A stretch of DNA of 64,000 nt from Caulifigura coniformis (GCF_007745175.1 NZ_CP036271.1:682001-746000), one strand, 5' to 3'. Shown: positions 17,353-26,895, numbered from the stretch's first letter. The notes: generated by a model from the sequence alone, not told the origin. Numbers and translations are program-made.

Positions 17353-19419
17353 TCATCCAGCTGCATGCGACAGCGCCGGACTCACCGTCGCGGCCACGCA
17401 CAGATCTGTCTCATTGGTCAGTTCCAGTCGGCTCAGGACCGCCACCTGGGGCAGGCCGGCGGCCAGCGCCCTCCTGAGTTCCATGCGAAGTTCAGGAGCA
17501 GCCACCACCACGGGGGGACGTCCGCTGTGCACCAGCCGCGTCAATGCTTCCGCGATGGGACGCATCCACTCGACAGGAGCACGTTTCCGCGAAGATGCCG
17601 GGCCTGAAGCCCACTGGCAAAGTTCGTGTTCCACATCCGAGTCGAGCACGACGGCATGCAGCCGACGGCTTTCGTCCCGGTACTGCTGGCAGATCGTTCG
17701 CCGCAGGGCGAGTCGTGTCTGCTCGATGAGTTCGTTCGCCTCCGACGACCGCGAGTCGCCGAGCGCCTCGATGATCGTTTCCAGGTCGCGGATCGGAACC
17801 CGCTCCCGCAGCAGGCCACACAACACCCGGTGAATCGTCGCCGTGGTGGCCCGCTCCTGGACGACTTCATCCACGAGCTTGGGTGACTGCAGCCGCAGGT
17901 TGTTCAGCAGTTCATGGACGTGCTGCCGCGTCAGCAGTTCTTCGGAATGGGTTCGCACGACCTGGGCCAGATGACGGATCACGCGCGAGGATGGTTCTTC
18001 GACGCGCAGTCCCAGTGCCCGGGCCTGCTCTTTCTGTTCGGGTTCGATCCACCACCCCGACCGTCCGGTGACGGGATCGATTGCTTCGACTCCCTGGATG
18101 ACGACCTGGTCGTGGCCGTCTTTCGCGGCCCACAGGCCGTCGGCATAGGCCTCGCCGCTTGCCACGGGGACGCCGCGCATCAGGATCCGGTAGTGGCGAG
18201 GATCGAGGTTCAGGTTGTCGTGGATGCGGACGCGGGGCAGGATGAAGCCCAGGTCCTGGGCGATCCGGTTCCGCAGCTGGACGACGCGGTCTCCGAGGTC
18301 TCCACCCTGCATCCGGTCTGCCAGGCGGATCAGGCCCACTCCCAGCTCGAGTTCGAGAGGTTCCAGCTGCAGGGCATCGGTCGGCGAAGTGGACGGGACG
18401 GCTGCCGGCGCGGCTTCCGTCGCAGGAGGAGTCGCTGGAGATGCGTTCCTCGGTGAGGCGTTCCAGGCGATCAGGCAGCACAGGGCCGACATCCCGAGGA
18501 GGGGAACTGCCGGAAGTCCGGTCAACGCCAGGCCCGCGAGGAACACGGCCGAGACGACAAACGTTTCACGATGGCGGCCGAGCTGTCGGACGGTGTCGTT
18601 CGGGACATCCGCCTCGTCACTCGTACGGGTCATCATCAGGCCGGCGGCCACCGACACGAGGAACGCCGGAACCTGTGAGACGAGGCCGTCCCCGATGGTC
18701 AGCACGCTGAAGACGCTCGCGGATTCCGCGACGGTCATGCCATGTTCGACGACTCCGATCACCAGGCCGCCGACGATGTTGACCGCGGTGATGACCAGGC
18801 CGGCAACCGCGTCTCCACGGATGAACTTTCCGGCCCCGTCCATCGCTCCGTAGAAATCTGCTTCCTGTGTGATTCGCCGCCGCCGCTGTGCCGCCTGGTC
18901 TGCGCTGATCACGCCATGAGTCAGGTCGGCGTCGACCGCCATCTGGCGACCGGGCATCCCGTCCAGCGCAAAACGCGCCGCGACTTCCCCGATGCGAGTG
19001 GCGCCTTTCGTGACCACCACGAACTGGATCACCACCAGGATCAGGAAGAGGATGAATCCGACGGCGGGATCTCCACCGGCGACGAACTCGCCAAAGGAGC
19101 GGATGACTCCGCCGGCCGCATCAATCCCGGCCTCATGTCCGCGGGTCAGGATCAGTCGCGTCGAGGCAAAGTTCAGGATGACTCGCCCCAAGGCCGTGGC
19201 CAGGAGCAGCGTGGGGAACATCGAAAGGTCAAGTGGCGACGGTGTATAGATCGCCGTCAGCAGCATCACGAGCGAGATCGCAATGTTGGCGGCCAGCATC
19301 ACGTCCAGCACGCCGGGCGGGACCGGGCAGAAGACGGCCAGCAGCGACGCCACGAGCAGACCCGGGACCAGCCAGTGCAGGCTGCCGGCGATATGTCGAG
19401 CTCGGTGCGGATGAGACAT
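17353..19419 (-). CDS. flhA: Flagellar biosynthesis protein FlhA
   Basis: A 688-residue inner-membrane protein, standard FlhA length. About eight transmembrane helices occupy residues 12-320. The conserved export-gate segment GDAVAGLVITAVNIVGGLVIG and the preceding LLATALGRVILNFASTRLIL are plain, and the cytoplasmic domain fills the C-terminal half. FlhA forms the nonameric ring that receives flagellar substrates. The ATG at 19419 (MSHPHRAR) is preferred to a TTG five codons upstream. It is followed 264 bases later by fliA. Other flagellar export genes (flhB, flhF, flhG) are absent nearby. The promoter must be in 19420-19820. Confidence 0.95.
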   Translation of the reverse strand: MSHPHRARHIAGSLHWLVPGLLVASLLAVFCPVPPGVLDVMLAANIAISLVMLLTAIYTPSPLDLSMFPTLLLATALGRVILNFASTRLILTRGHEAGIDAAGGVIRSFGEFVAGGDPAVGFILFLILVVIQFVVVTKGATRIGEVAARFALDGMPGRQMAVDADLTHGVISADQAAQRRRRITQEADFYGAMDGAGKFIRGDAVAGLVITAVNIVGGLVIGVVEHGMTVAESASVFSVLTIGDGLVSQVPAFLVSVAAGLMMTRTSDEADVPNDTVRQLGRHRETFVVSAVFLAGLALTGLPAVPLLGMSALCCLIAWNASPRNASPATPPATEAAPAAVPSTSPTDALQLEPLELELGVGLIRLADRMQGGDLGDRVVQLRNRIAQDLGFILPRVRIHDNLNLDPRHYRILMRGVPVASGEAYADGLWAAKDGHDQVVIQGVEAIDPVTGRSGWWIEPEQKEQARALGLRVEEPSSRVIRHLAQVVRTHSEELLTRQHVHELLNNLRLQSPKLVDEVVQERATTATIHRVLCGLLRERVPIRDLETIIEALGDSRSSEANELIEQTRLALRRTICQQYRDESRRLHAVVLDSDVEHELCQWASGPASSRKRAPVEWMRPIAEALTRLVHSGRPPVVVAAPELRMELRRALAAGLPQVAVLSRLELTNETDLCVAATVSPALSHAAG

Positions 19420-19897
19420 GAAACGCTGGATCAATCAAAAAACCACGTCGGACGCCGACCCGGAAGGGGCCGGACCTCAAACGGTGGCGGGACGGGGTCT
19501 TATGGAAATCGATGAAGGAGTGTCCAGATCGTGGACAGCGCGCCAGAGCCTCGAAGACGAGTGGAAATTGGCCACATTTCGGCGGAGTGTGTTGGTGTAA
19601 CATGTGTGTTGGAAATGCCTTGCGTCTGTTTGGCGTCGATCTGTTACCCTCCCTGGAGGGCGAACAGCCGTCGCCAAACCCACAAGTCGGGCGAAACGAG
19701 AACCGGCATCTTCCGCCAGCCGCCCAGGCCGGCACGGTGCGCCCACGGCATCCACGGCCCGCGCACTCCGCTGTCCGGCCGTCGACTCTCCCGCTGCCGG
19801 ATGAGACGCCCACAAAACGAAAAAACACGTCAAATCCGGGAAAAGTCCGGGCTCTGACGTGTGGAAAGAGGCCTGTTGGAACTGGTCGAAGCCACTT
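19420..19897. other. Gene-free stretch upstream of flhA
   Basis: Contains the terminator at 19820-19862 and otherwise no supported gene. Several short frames exist but encode Arg/Pro-rich sequence without family resemblance. A GCCGAAAT octamer on the minus strand near 19577 vaguely resembles a sigma-28 -10, but no matching TAAA -35 was found. Confidence 0.4.
19820..19862 (-). terminator. Rho-independent terminator of the small minus-strand gene
   Basis: Read on the minus strand: ACACGTCA (19862-19855) pairs with TGACGTGT (19832-19825), an 8-bp outer stem; an inner CCGG/CCGG pair extends the hairpin; then a run of six T (19825-19820). It lies 36 bases after the stop of the 19898-20128 frame. 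Confidence 0.8.
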
Positions 19898-20128
19898 TTA
19901 CGCGACGTCGCTCAGCTCCAGGTGATCGACAACGATCCGGCGGGCGGATACTGACCGCTGCATCATCCGCTCGGAACGCTGGTTCGCACGACGACGGCGT
20001 TCGGCCGGCGTCCATTCGCTCTGGATCTCCAGGCAAGCGGCAAGGATCTGCTCTGGGGTCGGCTCATAGGCCGGAACCTGATCGCCATTGCGGAACGAGC
20101 GGGTGTTATTCGTGGTGGAGCAGATCAT
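19898..20128 (-). CDS. Small hypothetical protein
   Basis: A 76-residue frame with a composition typical of short planctomycete proteins: a TPEQILAACLEIQ helix, then EWTPAERRRRANQRSERM, a basic amphipathic stretch. Similar short TPEEI...EIQ...W...ER proteins are common in that phylum in my experience; the function is unknown. No membrane segment or signal is present. The strong terminator directly downstream is the best evidence that the frame is transcribed. The ATG at 20128 lacks a visible Shine-Dalgarno site. Confidence 0.6.
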   Translation of the reverse strand: MICSTTNNTRSFRNGDQVPAYEPTPEQILAACLEIQSEWTPAERRRRANQRSERMMQRSVSARRIVVDHLELSDVA

Positions 20129-20543
20129 GTGCGTGGCAAGCCTTCGATAAGTACATGGTTGAATCAGCGTCCTCGGAGTGCCTGTTCAACCCTCAGTCAC
20201 TCGTATGGAACGAGGGGTTTGCAACTGCCGTGCCGCTGGTCAGAAACTCCGGGCGAAGGATCTGCCTCCCACTCGAAGACCGGCAGTTTCTGCGTTGTAA
20301 GGTTCTGTGAAAGAATGCGTTGCGTAGGGCGGCGTTCCCGGGCCGCGGAGCCGCTTCACGCAACCATAGGGCGGGGAAGGCAAATCACCGGCTCAAAAGA
20401 CCACTGTTCGTTCAGCGACCGAACCGTCCGCAGATCGCCCGGCGGGCTTGTCTTTCCACCGGGGGCGCGTAGCTTGGAAGAATTCGTCCCGGAGACCGTG
20501 GCGGTGTCTCCCGGGACGGATCCGACTCTTCAAGGAAGCGCGG
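20129..20543. other. Gene-free stretch between divergent genes
   Basis: It must hold the promoters of the small minus-strand gene and of the PP2C gene. I see no protein-like frame. Two GGGCGG-containing segments (TAGGGCGGCG near 20326, ATAGGGCGGGG near 20367) repeat loosely. A good AAGGA site at 20532-20536 serves the PP2C start. Confidence 0.35.
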
Positions 20544-21521
20544 ATGCCCGGAAAAATGGATTGCTTCGGCCAGACCGATCGGGGACTGCGCCGCCCATCC
20601 AATGAAGATCACTTTCTCATTGCTGACCTGAATAAGGCGCTCCGCATTCATCAGACGAGTTTGAACTTCGATGATGAGGAGACGCTGTTCGGGATTTCCC
20701 AGGGCATGATGCTCCTCGTCGCCGATGGAATGGGCGGACACGCCGCAGGAGAGCACGCCAGCCGCCTGACCGTTGAATCATTGACGCACTCGATCCTGAA
20801 CTGCATGCCCTGGTTTTTCAGCCGGGATGCGGAAGGGGACGACGATCTCCGCAGTGCGCTTGAGCGGGCGCTGCATCGCTGCCAGCAGCGTCTTCAAAGC
20901 GAAGCCCGGGCTCATCCCAGCGTCCAGGGCATGGGAACCACGCTCACGGCGGCCTACGTCCATTGGCCGCGGGCGACGATTGTCCACGCGGGGGACAGCC
21001 GCTGCTATCTCCTGCGAGGGACGGAACTCAAACAGATCACCCGCGATCACACCCTGGCGCAGCAGATCGTCGAAGAGAGCGAGTTCCACTCTCCCGACAT
21101 CCTCCAATCCCGCTGGGCCCACGTTCTCTGGAACGCCATCGGAAGTGGCAACGAGGCGGTCAAGCCGGAGGTCCACCAGTTCGACCTCCAGATCGGCGAC
21201 GTCCTGCTTCTCTGCACCGACGGCCTGACGAAGCACGTGCAGCCACCGGAGATTCGCAGGACCCTCTCGCGCAACAACGAGGCTCGCGCCACCTGCCAGT
21301 TGCTGATCGACGAGACGCTCGCCGGAGGCGGCGCCGATAACGTGACTGTCGTGATCGCCCGGTTCGTGGACGAGAATCCGCAGTCCGAGCGGATCCAGGC
21401 GATTGCCGAAGAGTCGCTCGTGGAAGCGAATCTCCAGGACACGGTGGCCGAGATGGCCGCCATCACGGAAGCGCCGGCCGAACTCGAAGAGATCCCCGAA
21501 CTCGCACCCCGGCCGGTCTGA
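20544..21521 (+). CDS. PP2C-family serine/threonine protein phosphatase
   Basis: A 325-residue protein from the ATG at 20544, preceded by AAGGA. All metal-site motifs of bacterial PPM phosphatases are present: RRPSNEDHF (about 16-24), VADGMGGHAAGE (59-70), GDSRCYLLR, CTDGLTKHV and ADNVTVVIARF. The catalytic domain fills residues 5-285; an acidic Glu/Ala-rich tail follows. It presumably reverses Hanks-kinase phosphorylation. No kinase gene is adjacent; the nearest is 8 kb to the left. The gene converges on cls with 12 bases between stops. Confidence 0.93.
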   Translation: MPGKMDCFGQTDRGLRRPSNEDHFLIADLNKALRIHQTSLNFDDEETLFGISQGMMLLVADGMGGHAAGEHASRLTVESLTHSILNCMPWFFSRDAEGDDDLRSALERALHRCQQRLQSEARAHPSVQGMGTTLTAAYVHWPRATIVHAGDSRCYLLRGTELKQITRDHTLAQQIVEESEFHSPDILQSRWAHVLWNAIGSGNEAVKPEVHQFDLQIGDVLLLCTDGLTKHVQPPEIRRTLSRNNEARATCQLLIDETLAGGGADNVTVVIARFVDENPQSERIQAIAEESLVEANLQDTVAEMAAITEAPAELEEIPELAPRPV

Positions 21522-21533
21522 TTGCTGGAGTCT

Positions 21534-22976
21534 CTAAAGCACGGGGGAAAACAGCCGACAGACGTTTTCCGCGAACACACTCCGCAATGGGCGCCGCTCG
21601 AACTCGTGGCGGTGAATGGTCCGACAGTATCCGAGGTCCGTTTCGAAGTGCTCCCTGAGGACCCGCGCGATCTCCAGGTCGTACATGATGACCCCGACTT
21701 CGAAGTTCAAAAGCAGCGACCGCGGATCAAAGTTCGGACTTCCCACCAGCGACCAGCACGCGTCGATCACCAGCGTCTTGGAATGCATGATCCCTCTTTT
21801 GTACTCATGGATCTCGACACCCGCTTCGAGCAGCTGGTCGTAATACGACCGCCCCGCCAGCACTACGAAGCGATGGTCCGATTTCATCGGCACGATGAGT
21901 TGCACACGAACCCCCCGCGCCGCTGCCGTGCACAGCGCTGCCAGCAGCGCATCGGTCGGTACGAAATACGATGTCGTCAGCAGCACCTCGCGCTGCGCAT
22001 CGTTGATCGCGCCGAACATCAGTGAGTGGAACTCCCGCAGGTCGCCATCCGGACCGCCGCTCATCACCTGGGCCGCGGTCGACCCTGCGACTACCGGTGG
22101 TGGAAACTCATGGGGGCCCTGGATCTCCTCGCCCGTTGCATAGAACCAGTCTTCGGTGAACACCTGCTGGAGCTGCGAGACGCTCGATCCCCGCATCAGC
22201 AGGTGCGTATCGCGCCAGTAGCCCAGCCGGCGATTGCGCCCCAGGTATTCTTCACCGATGTTCATCCCTCCGGTCAGCCCCACCTTGCCGTCCACCACCA
22301 CGATCTTCCGGTGGCTCCGCAGGTTGAACGACCACCGCTCCCGCAGTGATCGGCCGGGAATGAAGACGGCGGTTTGCGCCCCGCTTTCCCGCAATGGCTT
22401 CATGAAGGTCCGCGTCAGAAAGATCGATCCCAGTCCGTCATACAGAAACCGGACTTTCACCCCTTCACGCGCTTTCTGGATCAAGAGGTCGCGCAGCCGC
22501 AGTCCGGTCTTGTCCGGCTGCCAGATGTAATACTCGAGGTGAATGGAGTGCTTCGCCGCGAGGATCGCTTCTTCGATCCGCCTCAGGATGATGTTCGTGT
22601 CGTTGAAGACCTCGATCTGGTTGTCGCCCGTGACGACCGTGTCGTCGAGCCGCGCCGCCAGCCGCACCATCCGGTGAATCTGCTGCGGGAACTCGCTCAG
22701 CGGCGGGTCCTCGAGAGTGATCGTGTGCAGCGCAGGCATTCGTCCATGCATTGACTTCCTCGCCTCGCGGCGGCGTTTCTTGCGCCGCTCGACACGGTTG
22801 ATCCCGAAGAACAGGAACAACAGCCCCCCCACGTAGGGGAGCAGCGCAATGGCGAGGATCCACGCAACGGTCGAGGCCGGTTGCCGGCGACGGGTCAGGA
22901 TGACCCAGCGGACGAGGAGCAGCGTCAGGCCATAGCCGAAGAGCAGGCCGAGAATGGCATTCCAGTTGTGAAACAC
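21534..22976 (-). CDS. cls: Cardiolipin synthase (phospholipase D family)
   Basis: A 480-residue protein from the GTG at 22976. Two N-terminal transmembrane helices (about 6-26 and 36-57) are followed by a basic stretch (RRKKRRREARK). Two PLD domains carry complete HxKxxxxD motifs: His222/Lys224/Asp229 and His398/Lys400/Asp405. It condenses phosphatidylglycerol units to cardiolipin at the inner membrane. The frame stays open another 615 bases upstream, but that part lies antisense to the aminotransferase gene and has no similarity to the family. The GTG start gives the standard length. Confidence 0.93.
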   Translation of the reverse strand: MFHNWNAILGLLFGYGLTLLLVRWVILTRRRQPASTVAWILAIALLPYVGGLLFLFFGINRVERRKKRRREARKSMHGRMPALHTITLEDPPLSEFPQQIHRMVRLAARLDDTVVTGDNQIEVFNDTNIILRRIEEAILAAKHSIHLEYYIWQPDKTGLRLRDLLIQKAREGVKVRFLYDGLGSIFLTRTFMKPLRESGAQTAVFIPGRSLRERWSFNLRSHRKIVVVDGKVGLTGGMNIGEEYLGRNRRLGYWRDTHLLMRGSSVSQLQQVFTEDWFYATGEEIQGPHEFPPPVVAGSTAAQVMSGGPDGDLREFHSLMFGAINDAQREVLLTTSYFVPTDALLAALCTAAARGVRVQLIVPMKSDHRFVVLAGRSYYDQLLEAGVEIHEYKRGIMHSKTLVIDACWSLVGSPNFDPRSLLLNFEVGVIMYDLEIARVLREHFETDLGYCRTIHRHEFERRPLRSVFAENVCRLFSPVL

Positions 22977-23150
22977 AAGACTCCATCGGGCGAGACCGGG
23001 GGCAGGTGTGCCGAGTGTAATGACCGACCGCTCGGCTTCGGCAGGGGTCGCCGCGCAGATCTGTCCGAGGGCTCCGTCGCAGTTCCCGCCCACGTCGAAG
23101 CAACGCTCCCCCAATGTGTTCCGCTGGAGCAACTCCCCTATCATGGCCCG

Positions 23151-24305
23151 ATGCAGCGCATCTACCTCGACAACGCCGCCACGTCCTGGCCGAAGCCGAC
23201 CGCCGTTTATGACGCCGTCGACCGCTACCAGCGCGAAAACGGCGCCGCCGTCGGACGCTCCGCCACCCGTGTCGGCGCCGAGGTCCAGAAGGCCGTCGAC
23301 CACGCCCGCCGCCAGATCGGCCGCCTGTTCGGCGCCCCCGCCTCCTCCATCGTCTTCGGCTTCAATGGCACCGATGTCCTCAACATCGTCCTGCACGGAT
23401 TTCTCCGTCAGGGGGACCACGTTGTCACTTCCGTCGCCGAACACAATTCCGTCCTGCGGCCACTGAAGTTTCTCCAGTCCCGCCTCGACCTGGAGGTCGA
23501 CTATGCGCCGGTCGACGCCGCCGGCCTCATCGACCCCGAAGCAGTTCGCAATCTCACTCGCGATACCACGCGGCTCATCGCCCTCACTCATGCTTCCAAC
23601 GTCACGGGAGCCATCCAGCCCATCGGGGACGTTGGGCAGATCGCGAAGTCACGCGGCGTCCCGTTCCTCGTCGACGCCGCGCAGACGGCCGGCCATCTCC
23701 CGATCGATGTCGGTCAACTCAACGTCGATTTCCTTGCCTGTTCCGGCCACAAGGGGCTGCTTGGCCCTCTGGGAACCGGCGTCCTGTATGTCCGCCCTGG
23801 TTGCGAAGGCGAACTTCTCCCGCTCCGCCAGGGTGGGACCGGAACCGCCAGCGAAGACGAATCGATCGCAGCCTCTGGCCCTGATCGCTACGAGGCCGGC
23901 AACCACAACGCGCCCGGCCTGGTCGGGCTCGCCGCCGCCGCCGACTGGATCCTCCAGCAGCCTCCCGGCGCTCTCCGGCTGCATGAGATCGGCCAGACGA
24001 CGCGCCTCCTGGAACAGCTTTCCGGTCTTTCCGGGATTTCGATTCCGGGGCCTGTCAGCGCCGAACAGCGTGTCGGAACGGTTTCGTTTCGTCTCGAAAG
24101 TCTCGATCCGCAGACGGCCGCGTCCCTTCTTGAAACTGAGTTCGGAATTGAGACGCGGGCTGGCTTACACTGTGCGCCCCGCATGCATGCCGCCCTGGGC
24201 GACCTGCATTCGGGCGGAACCGTTCGGTTGAGCACCGGGCCTTTTACGACGAACGAGGAAATCGACGCTGTCGTCCAGGCGATTCGCACACTGGTCGGCG
24301 CCTGA
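23151..24305 (+). CDS. Class V aminotransferase-fold protein, cysteine desulfurase-like
   Basis: A 384-residue PLP enzyme. Opening YLDNAATSWPKP is typical of SufS/NifS-like proteins. His98 (AEHNS), Asp175 (LVDAAQTAGH) and Lys201 (SGHKG, the Schiff-base lysine) are in place. A catalytic-type Cys341 in AGLHCAP matches the desulfurase loop of group II enzymes. It is likely a cysteine desulfurase or a selenocysteine-lyase/epimerase-like paralogue, since no Fe-S assembly genes surround it. The ATG at 23151 fits the family start. An MFS gene begins 9 bases after the stop, so they form an operon. Confidence 0.88.
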   Translation: MQRIYLDNAATSWPKPTAVYDAVDRYQRENGAAVGRSATRVGAEVQKAVDHARRQIGRLFGAPASSIVFGFNGTDVLNIVLHGFLRQGDHVVTSVAEHNSVLRPLKFLQSRLDLEVDYAPVDAAGLIDPEAVRNLTRDTTRLIALTHASNVTGAIQPIGDVGQIAKSRGVPFLVDAAQTAGHLPIDVGQLNVDFLACSGHKGLLGPLGTGVLYVRPGCEGELLPLRQGGTGTASEDESIAASGPDRYEAGNHNAPGLVGLAAAADWILQQPPGALRLHEIGQTTRLLEQLSGLSGISIPGPVSAEQRVGTVSFRLESLDPQTAASLLETEFGIETRAGLHCAPRMHAALGDLHSGGTVRLSTGPFTTNEEIDAVVQAIRTLVGA

Positions 24306-24314
24306 TCTGTCACG

Positions 24315-25613
24315 ATGACGCCCCCTCCCGAACGATCCATCGATCCGCAGAACAGACACCAGGACCTCAGGCTGTCACGTGACGGCTGGCTCCTCTTTGC
24401 CGCGCGCCTCGTCCGGATGTTTGCCTACGGGCTGCTGTCGACCGTCCTCATGCTCTACCTCAGCGCTGCGGGCATGGATGACGGCCGCATCGGGCTGTTG
24501 ATGACGTTGACCCTTCTCGGCGACACGGCGATCACGTTCTGGCTTTCTACGAACGCCGACCGTATCGGTCGCAAACGGACGTTGCTCATCGGCGCTCTGC
24601 TGATGACAGGGGCCGGACTCGCGTTCGCGATGTCGACGAACTTCTTCGTCCTCCTGCTCGCGGCGACGATCGGCGTCATTAGCCCCAGCGCCACGGAGAT
24701 CGGGCCATTTCTGTCCGTCGAGCAGGCCGCCATCTCGGAACTCATCCCCGGACGCGAACGGACGCGGGTCTTCGCCTGGTATCACCTCGTCGGCTATTGC
24801 GCCGGGGCTCTCGGAGCGTTTGTCGGCGGGTATTCCGTCTCGTTCGCGCGTGAGCAGGGAGCGACCGGCACCGAGGCGTTTCAGTACGTCGTCTGGGGCT
24901 ATTCCTTGTGCGGCGTCGTCCTCGCGATCCTCTTCGCAGCGCTCCACCGCACGATCGAACCGTTCGAGCACGCCCCCCAGGATCCGCCTCCCGCACCGAT
25001 GCGTTTCGGGCTGCATCGCTCCCGTTCCATCATCGCCCGGCTCTCCGCCCTGTTCGCCCTCGATGCCTTTGGGGGCGGCTTCATTCTCCAGGCCATCATC
25101 TCGTTCTGGCTGGCACGGCGGTTTGGTCTGCCTGAACAGACGCTCGGACAGATCTTTCTGGCGGCCAATCTCCTCTCCGGCGCATCGGCCCTGATGGCCG
25201 GCAGCATTGCGAGGCGGTTCGGACTCATCAACACGATGGTCTTCACGCACCTGCCGTCCAATGTCCTGTTGATGCTCGTCCCGTTCATGCCCGATGCGCT
25301 CTCGGCCGTCGGGCTGCTTCTGCTGCGTTACGCGATCTCGCAGCTCGATCTTCCGACGCGGCAGGCGTTCACCATGGCCGTCGTCGCTCCCGATGAGCGT
25401 TCCGCGGCGGCGGGAGTCACGAACGTCGCCCGCTCGATCGGCGGATCGCTCTCTCCGTATCTCGCGACCACGCTGATGGGCTGGCCCGCCCTGATGTCCG
25501 CCCCCTTCCTCCTCGCCGGCGGCTGCAAGATCGTCTACGACATCCTGCTGTTCCGAGCCTTCGCGAATCACCGCGAAGACTCAGACGATCCCGGATCGAA
25601 TTCCGCCCGCTGA
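24315..25613 (+). CDS. Major facilitator superfamily transporter
   Basis: A 432-residue protein with twelve predicted helices and the MFS loop 2-3 motif as NADRIGRKRT. The sequence between helices 5 and 7 includes a central loop with EPFEHAPQDPP. The type resembles drug/metabolite proton antiporters, but the substrate cannot be assigned. It starts 9 bases after the class V aminotransferase and is probably co-transcribed, so a link to sulfur or amino-acid metabolites or to export of a product is possible. It converges on the P1 peptidase gene, 12 bases between stops. Confidence 0.9.
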   Translation: MTPPPERSIDPQNRHQDLRLSRDGWLLFAARLVRMFAYGLLSTVLMLYLSAAGMDDGRIGLLMTLTLLGDTAITFWLSTNADRIGRKRTLLIGALLMTGAGLAFAMSTNFFVLLLAATIGVISPSATEIGPFLSVEQAAISELIPGRERTRVFAWYHLVGYCAGALGAFVGGYSVSFAREQGATGTEAFQYVVWGYSLCGVVLAILFAALHRTIEPFEHAPQDPPPAPMRFGLHRSRSIIARLSALFALDAFGGGFILQAIISFWLARRFGLPEQTLGQIFLAANLLSGASALMAGSIARRFGLINTMVFTHLPSNVLLMLVPFMPDALSAVGLLLLRYAISQLDLPTRQAFTMAVVAPDERSAAAGVTNVARSIGGSLSPYLATTLMGWPALMSAPFLLAGGCKIVYDILLFRAFANHREDSDDPGSNSAR

Positions 25614-25625
25614 ACCGTCTTCGCC

Positions 25626-26774
25626 CTACTTCCCGGCCTCGGTCCGCAGTAGTTCCTTCAGTCGCTCCACCGGCAGTGCCTCCACAGTGCGGCCACGACG
25701 TCCCGTCATCGTCGTCGCCTTGAGCAGCGCGTTGTCGACGGCCTCTTCCGTCGCCTCCAAAGCCGCCTGGAACAGCGGGGACAGATCGTCCGTCGGCAGC
25801 ACGGCGCGCGTCTGCGGTCCCGTTGTGCCATGGGCGATCCGCAGGGCCGGATCCGCGCTGAACGCGATCGCAAAATCGCCGCTGCCGTTTGAGAAGGAGG
25901 AGCCCGTCCGGGCCAGGCCGAACAACGCCCGTGCCGCCAGCCGCTTGAGGCCTGAGGAGTCCAGGGGGGCATCAGTCGCCACGACGATCATGCATGAGCC
26001 ATCGCCGTGGTTCGCGGTTGCCGATCCAGTTGCCGTCACCTGGAACGCATGTCGCTTCAGTTCCCTGCCGATGTTCACCCCCCCCATCGTCAGTACGCCG
26101 CCATAGTTCGCCTGAACCAGCACGCCGACTGTGTAGCTCCCGAACCGCTCCGGAATGCGACGCGACGAACTGCCGATGCCTCCTTTCCAGCCGAAGGCCT
26201 CGCAACCTGTCCCCGCTCCGACGCAGCCTTCATCAACGGGGCCCGGCTTCGCTGTTTCGATCGCCGCCAGAACCTTTTCCGTCGTGACGGGGAGCGAGCG
26301 GATGTCGTTCAGCCCTCCGTCGTTCGTTTCTCCGACCAGCGCGTTCACGCTCCGGACGTTTTCGTTTCCCGGCTGCTTCATCGTCCAGCGCACGACCGCA
26401 TCCACCGCCACTCCCACGGCCAGCGTGTTCGTCAGGACGATCGGCGATTCGAGCGTCCCCAGTTCCTCGACCTGCGTCGAGCCGGCCAGCTTGCCAAAGG
26501 CGTTGCCGATGAAAACCGCCGCAGGAACTTTCGACTGGAACAGGTTTCCATCGTGCGGAAGGATGGCCGTGACGCCCGTGCGAACGGCGTCGCCTTCGAT
26601 CAACGTCACCTGGCCGACACGCACCCCGGCGACATCTGTGATCGCATTGAGCGGCCCCGGCTGGAAGACCCCTGGAGCAATGCCCAGCTCGCGCGCCCGA
26701 GGCCGGGCCTCTGGGACCACCGGCGACTGACAGACGGACAGGGATGCGATCAAGAGCAGGCAGGAGGTGTTCAT
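25626..26774 (-). CDS. P1-family (DmpA-like) aminopeptidase, exported
   Basis: A 382-residue protein with a short hydrophobic signal sequence (4-16). It is homologous in layout to DmpA/BapA L-aminopeptidase-D-esterases: ITDVAGVRVGQVT near residue 45, NDGGLNDIR, the VGAGTGCEAFGWKGGIG segment, and a GDGS motif with Ser260 as the likely nucleophile created by Gly-Ser autocleavage, followed by MIVVATDAPL. These N-terminal-nucleophile-like hydrolases remove N-terminal residues, including D- and beta-amino acids. Secretion suggests peptide scavenging. It is divergent from the sulfatase gene with a 121-base shared upstream region. Confidence 0.88.
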   Translation of the reverse strand: MNTSCLLLIASLSVCQSPVVPEARPRARELGIAPGVFQPGPLNAITDVAGVRVGQVTLIEGDAVRTGVTAILPHDGNLFQSKVPAAVFIGNAFGKLAGSTQVEELGTLESPIVLTNTLAVGVAVDAVVRWTMKQPGNENVRSVNALVGETNDGGLNDIRSLPVTTEKVLAAIETAKPGPVDEGCVGAGTGCEAFGWKGGIGSSSRRIPERFGSYTVGVLVQANYGGVLTMGGVNIGRELKRHAFQVTATGSATANHGDGSCMIVVATDAPLDSSGLKRLAARALFGLARTGSSFSNGSGDFAIAFSADPALRIAHGTTGPQTRAVLPTDDLSPLFQAALEATEEAVDNALLKATTMTGRRGRTVEALPVERLKELLRTEAGK

Positions 26775-26895
26775 TCCGCCAGTCTCGCGAGCGTTCCGCT
26801 GCCATTCAAATCACCCCCCGCTGGCCGATCCACTACCCACTCACCAAACCTGCGAGGCATAATGCAGGCTGACCCTCTCGACGGAACGGGATGCC

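Noticed and set aside
19434-19900. Sigma-28 promoter upstream of flhA
   Set aside because: A GCCGAAAT-like octamer is present, but no TAAA-type -35 at proper spacing, so no promoter is called.
21534-23591. Extension of the cls frame 205 codons upstream of the GTG at 22976
   Set aside because: The extension is antisense to the start of the aminotransferase gene, and its sequence has no similarity to cardiolipin synthase N termini.
24375-25571. A 398-codon antisense frame over the MFS gene
   Set aside because: Arg/Glu-rich, no motif; opposite to a clear membrane protein gene.
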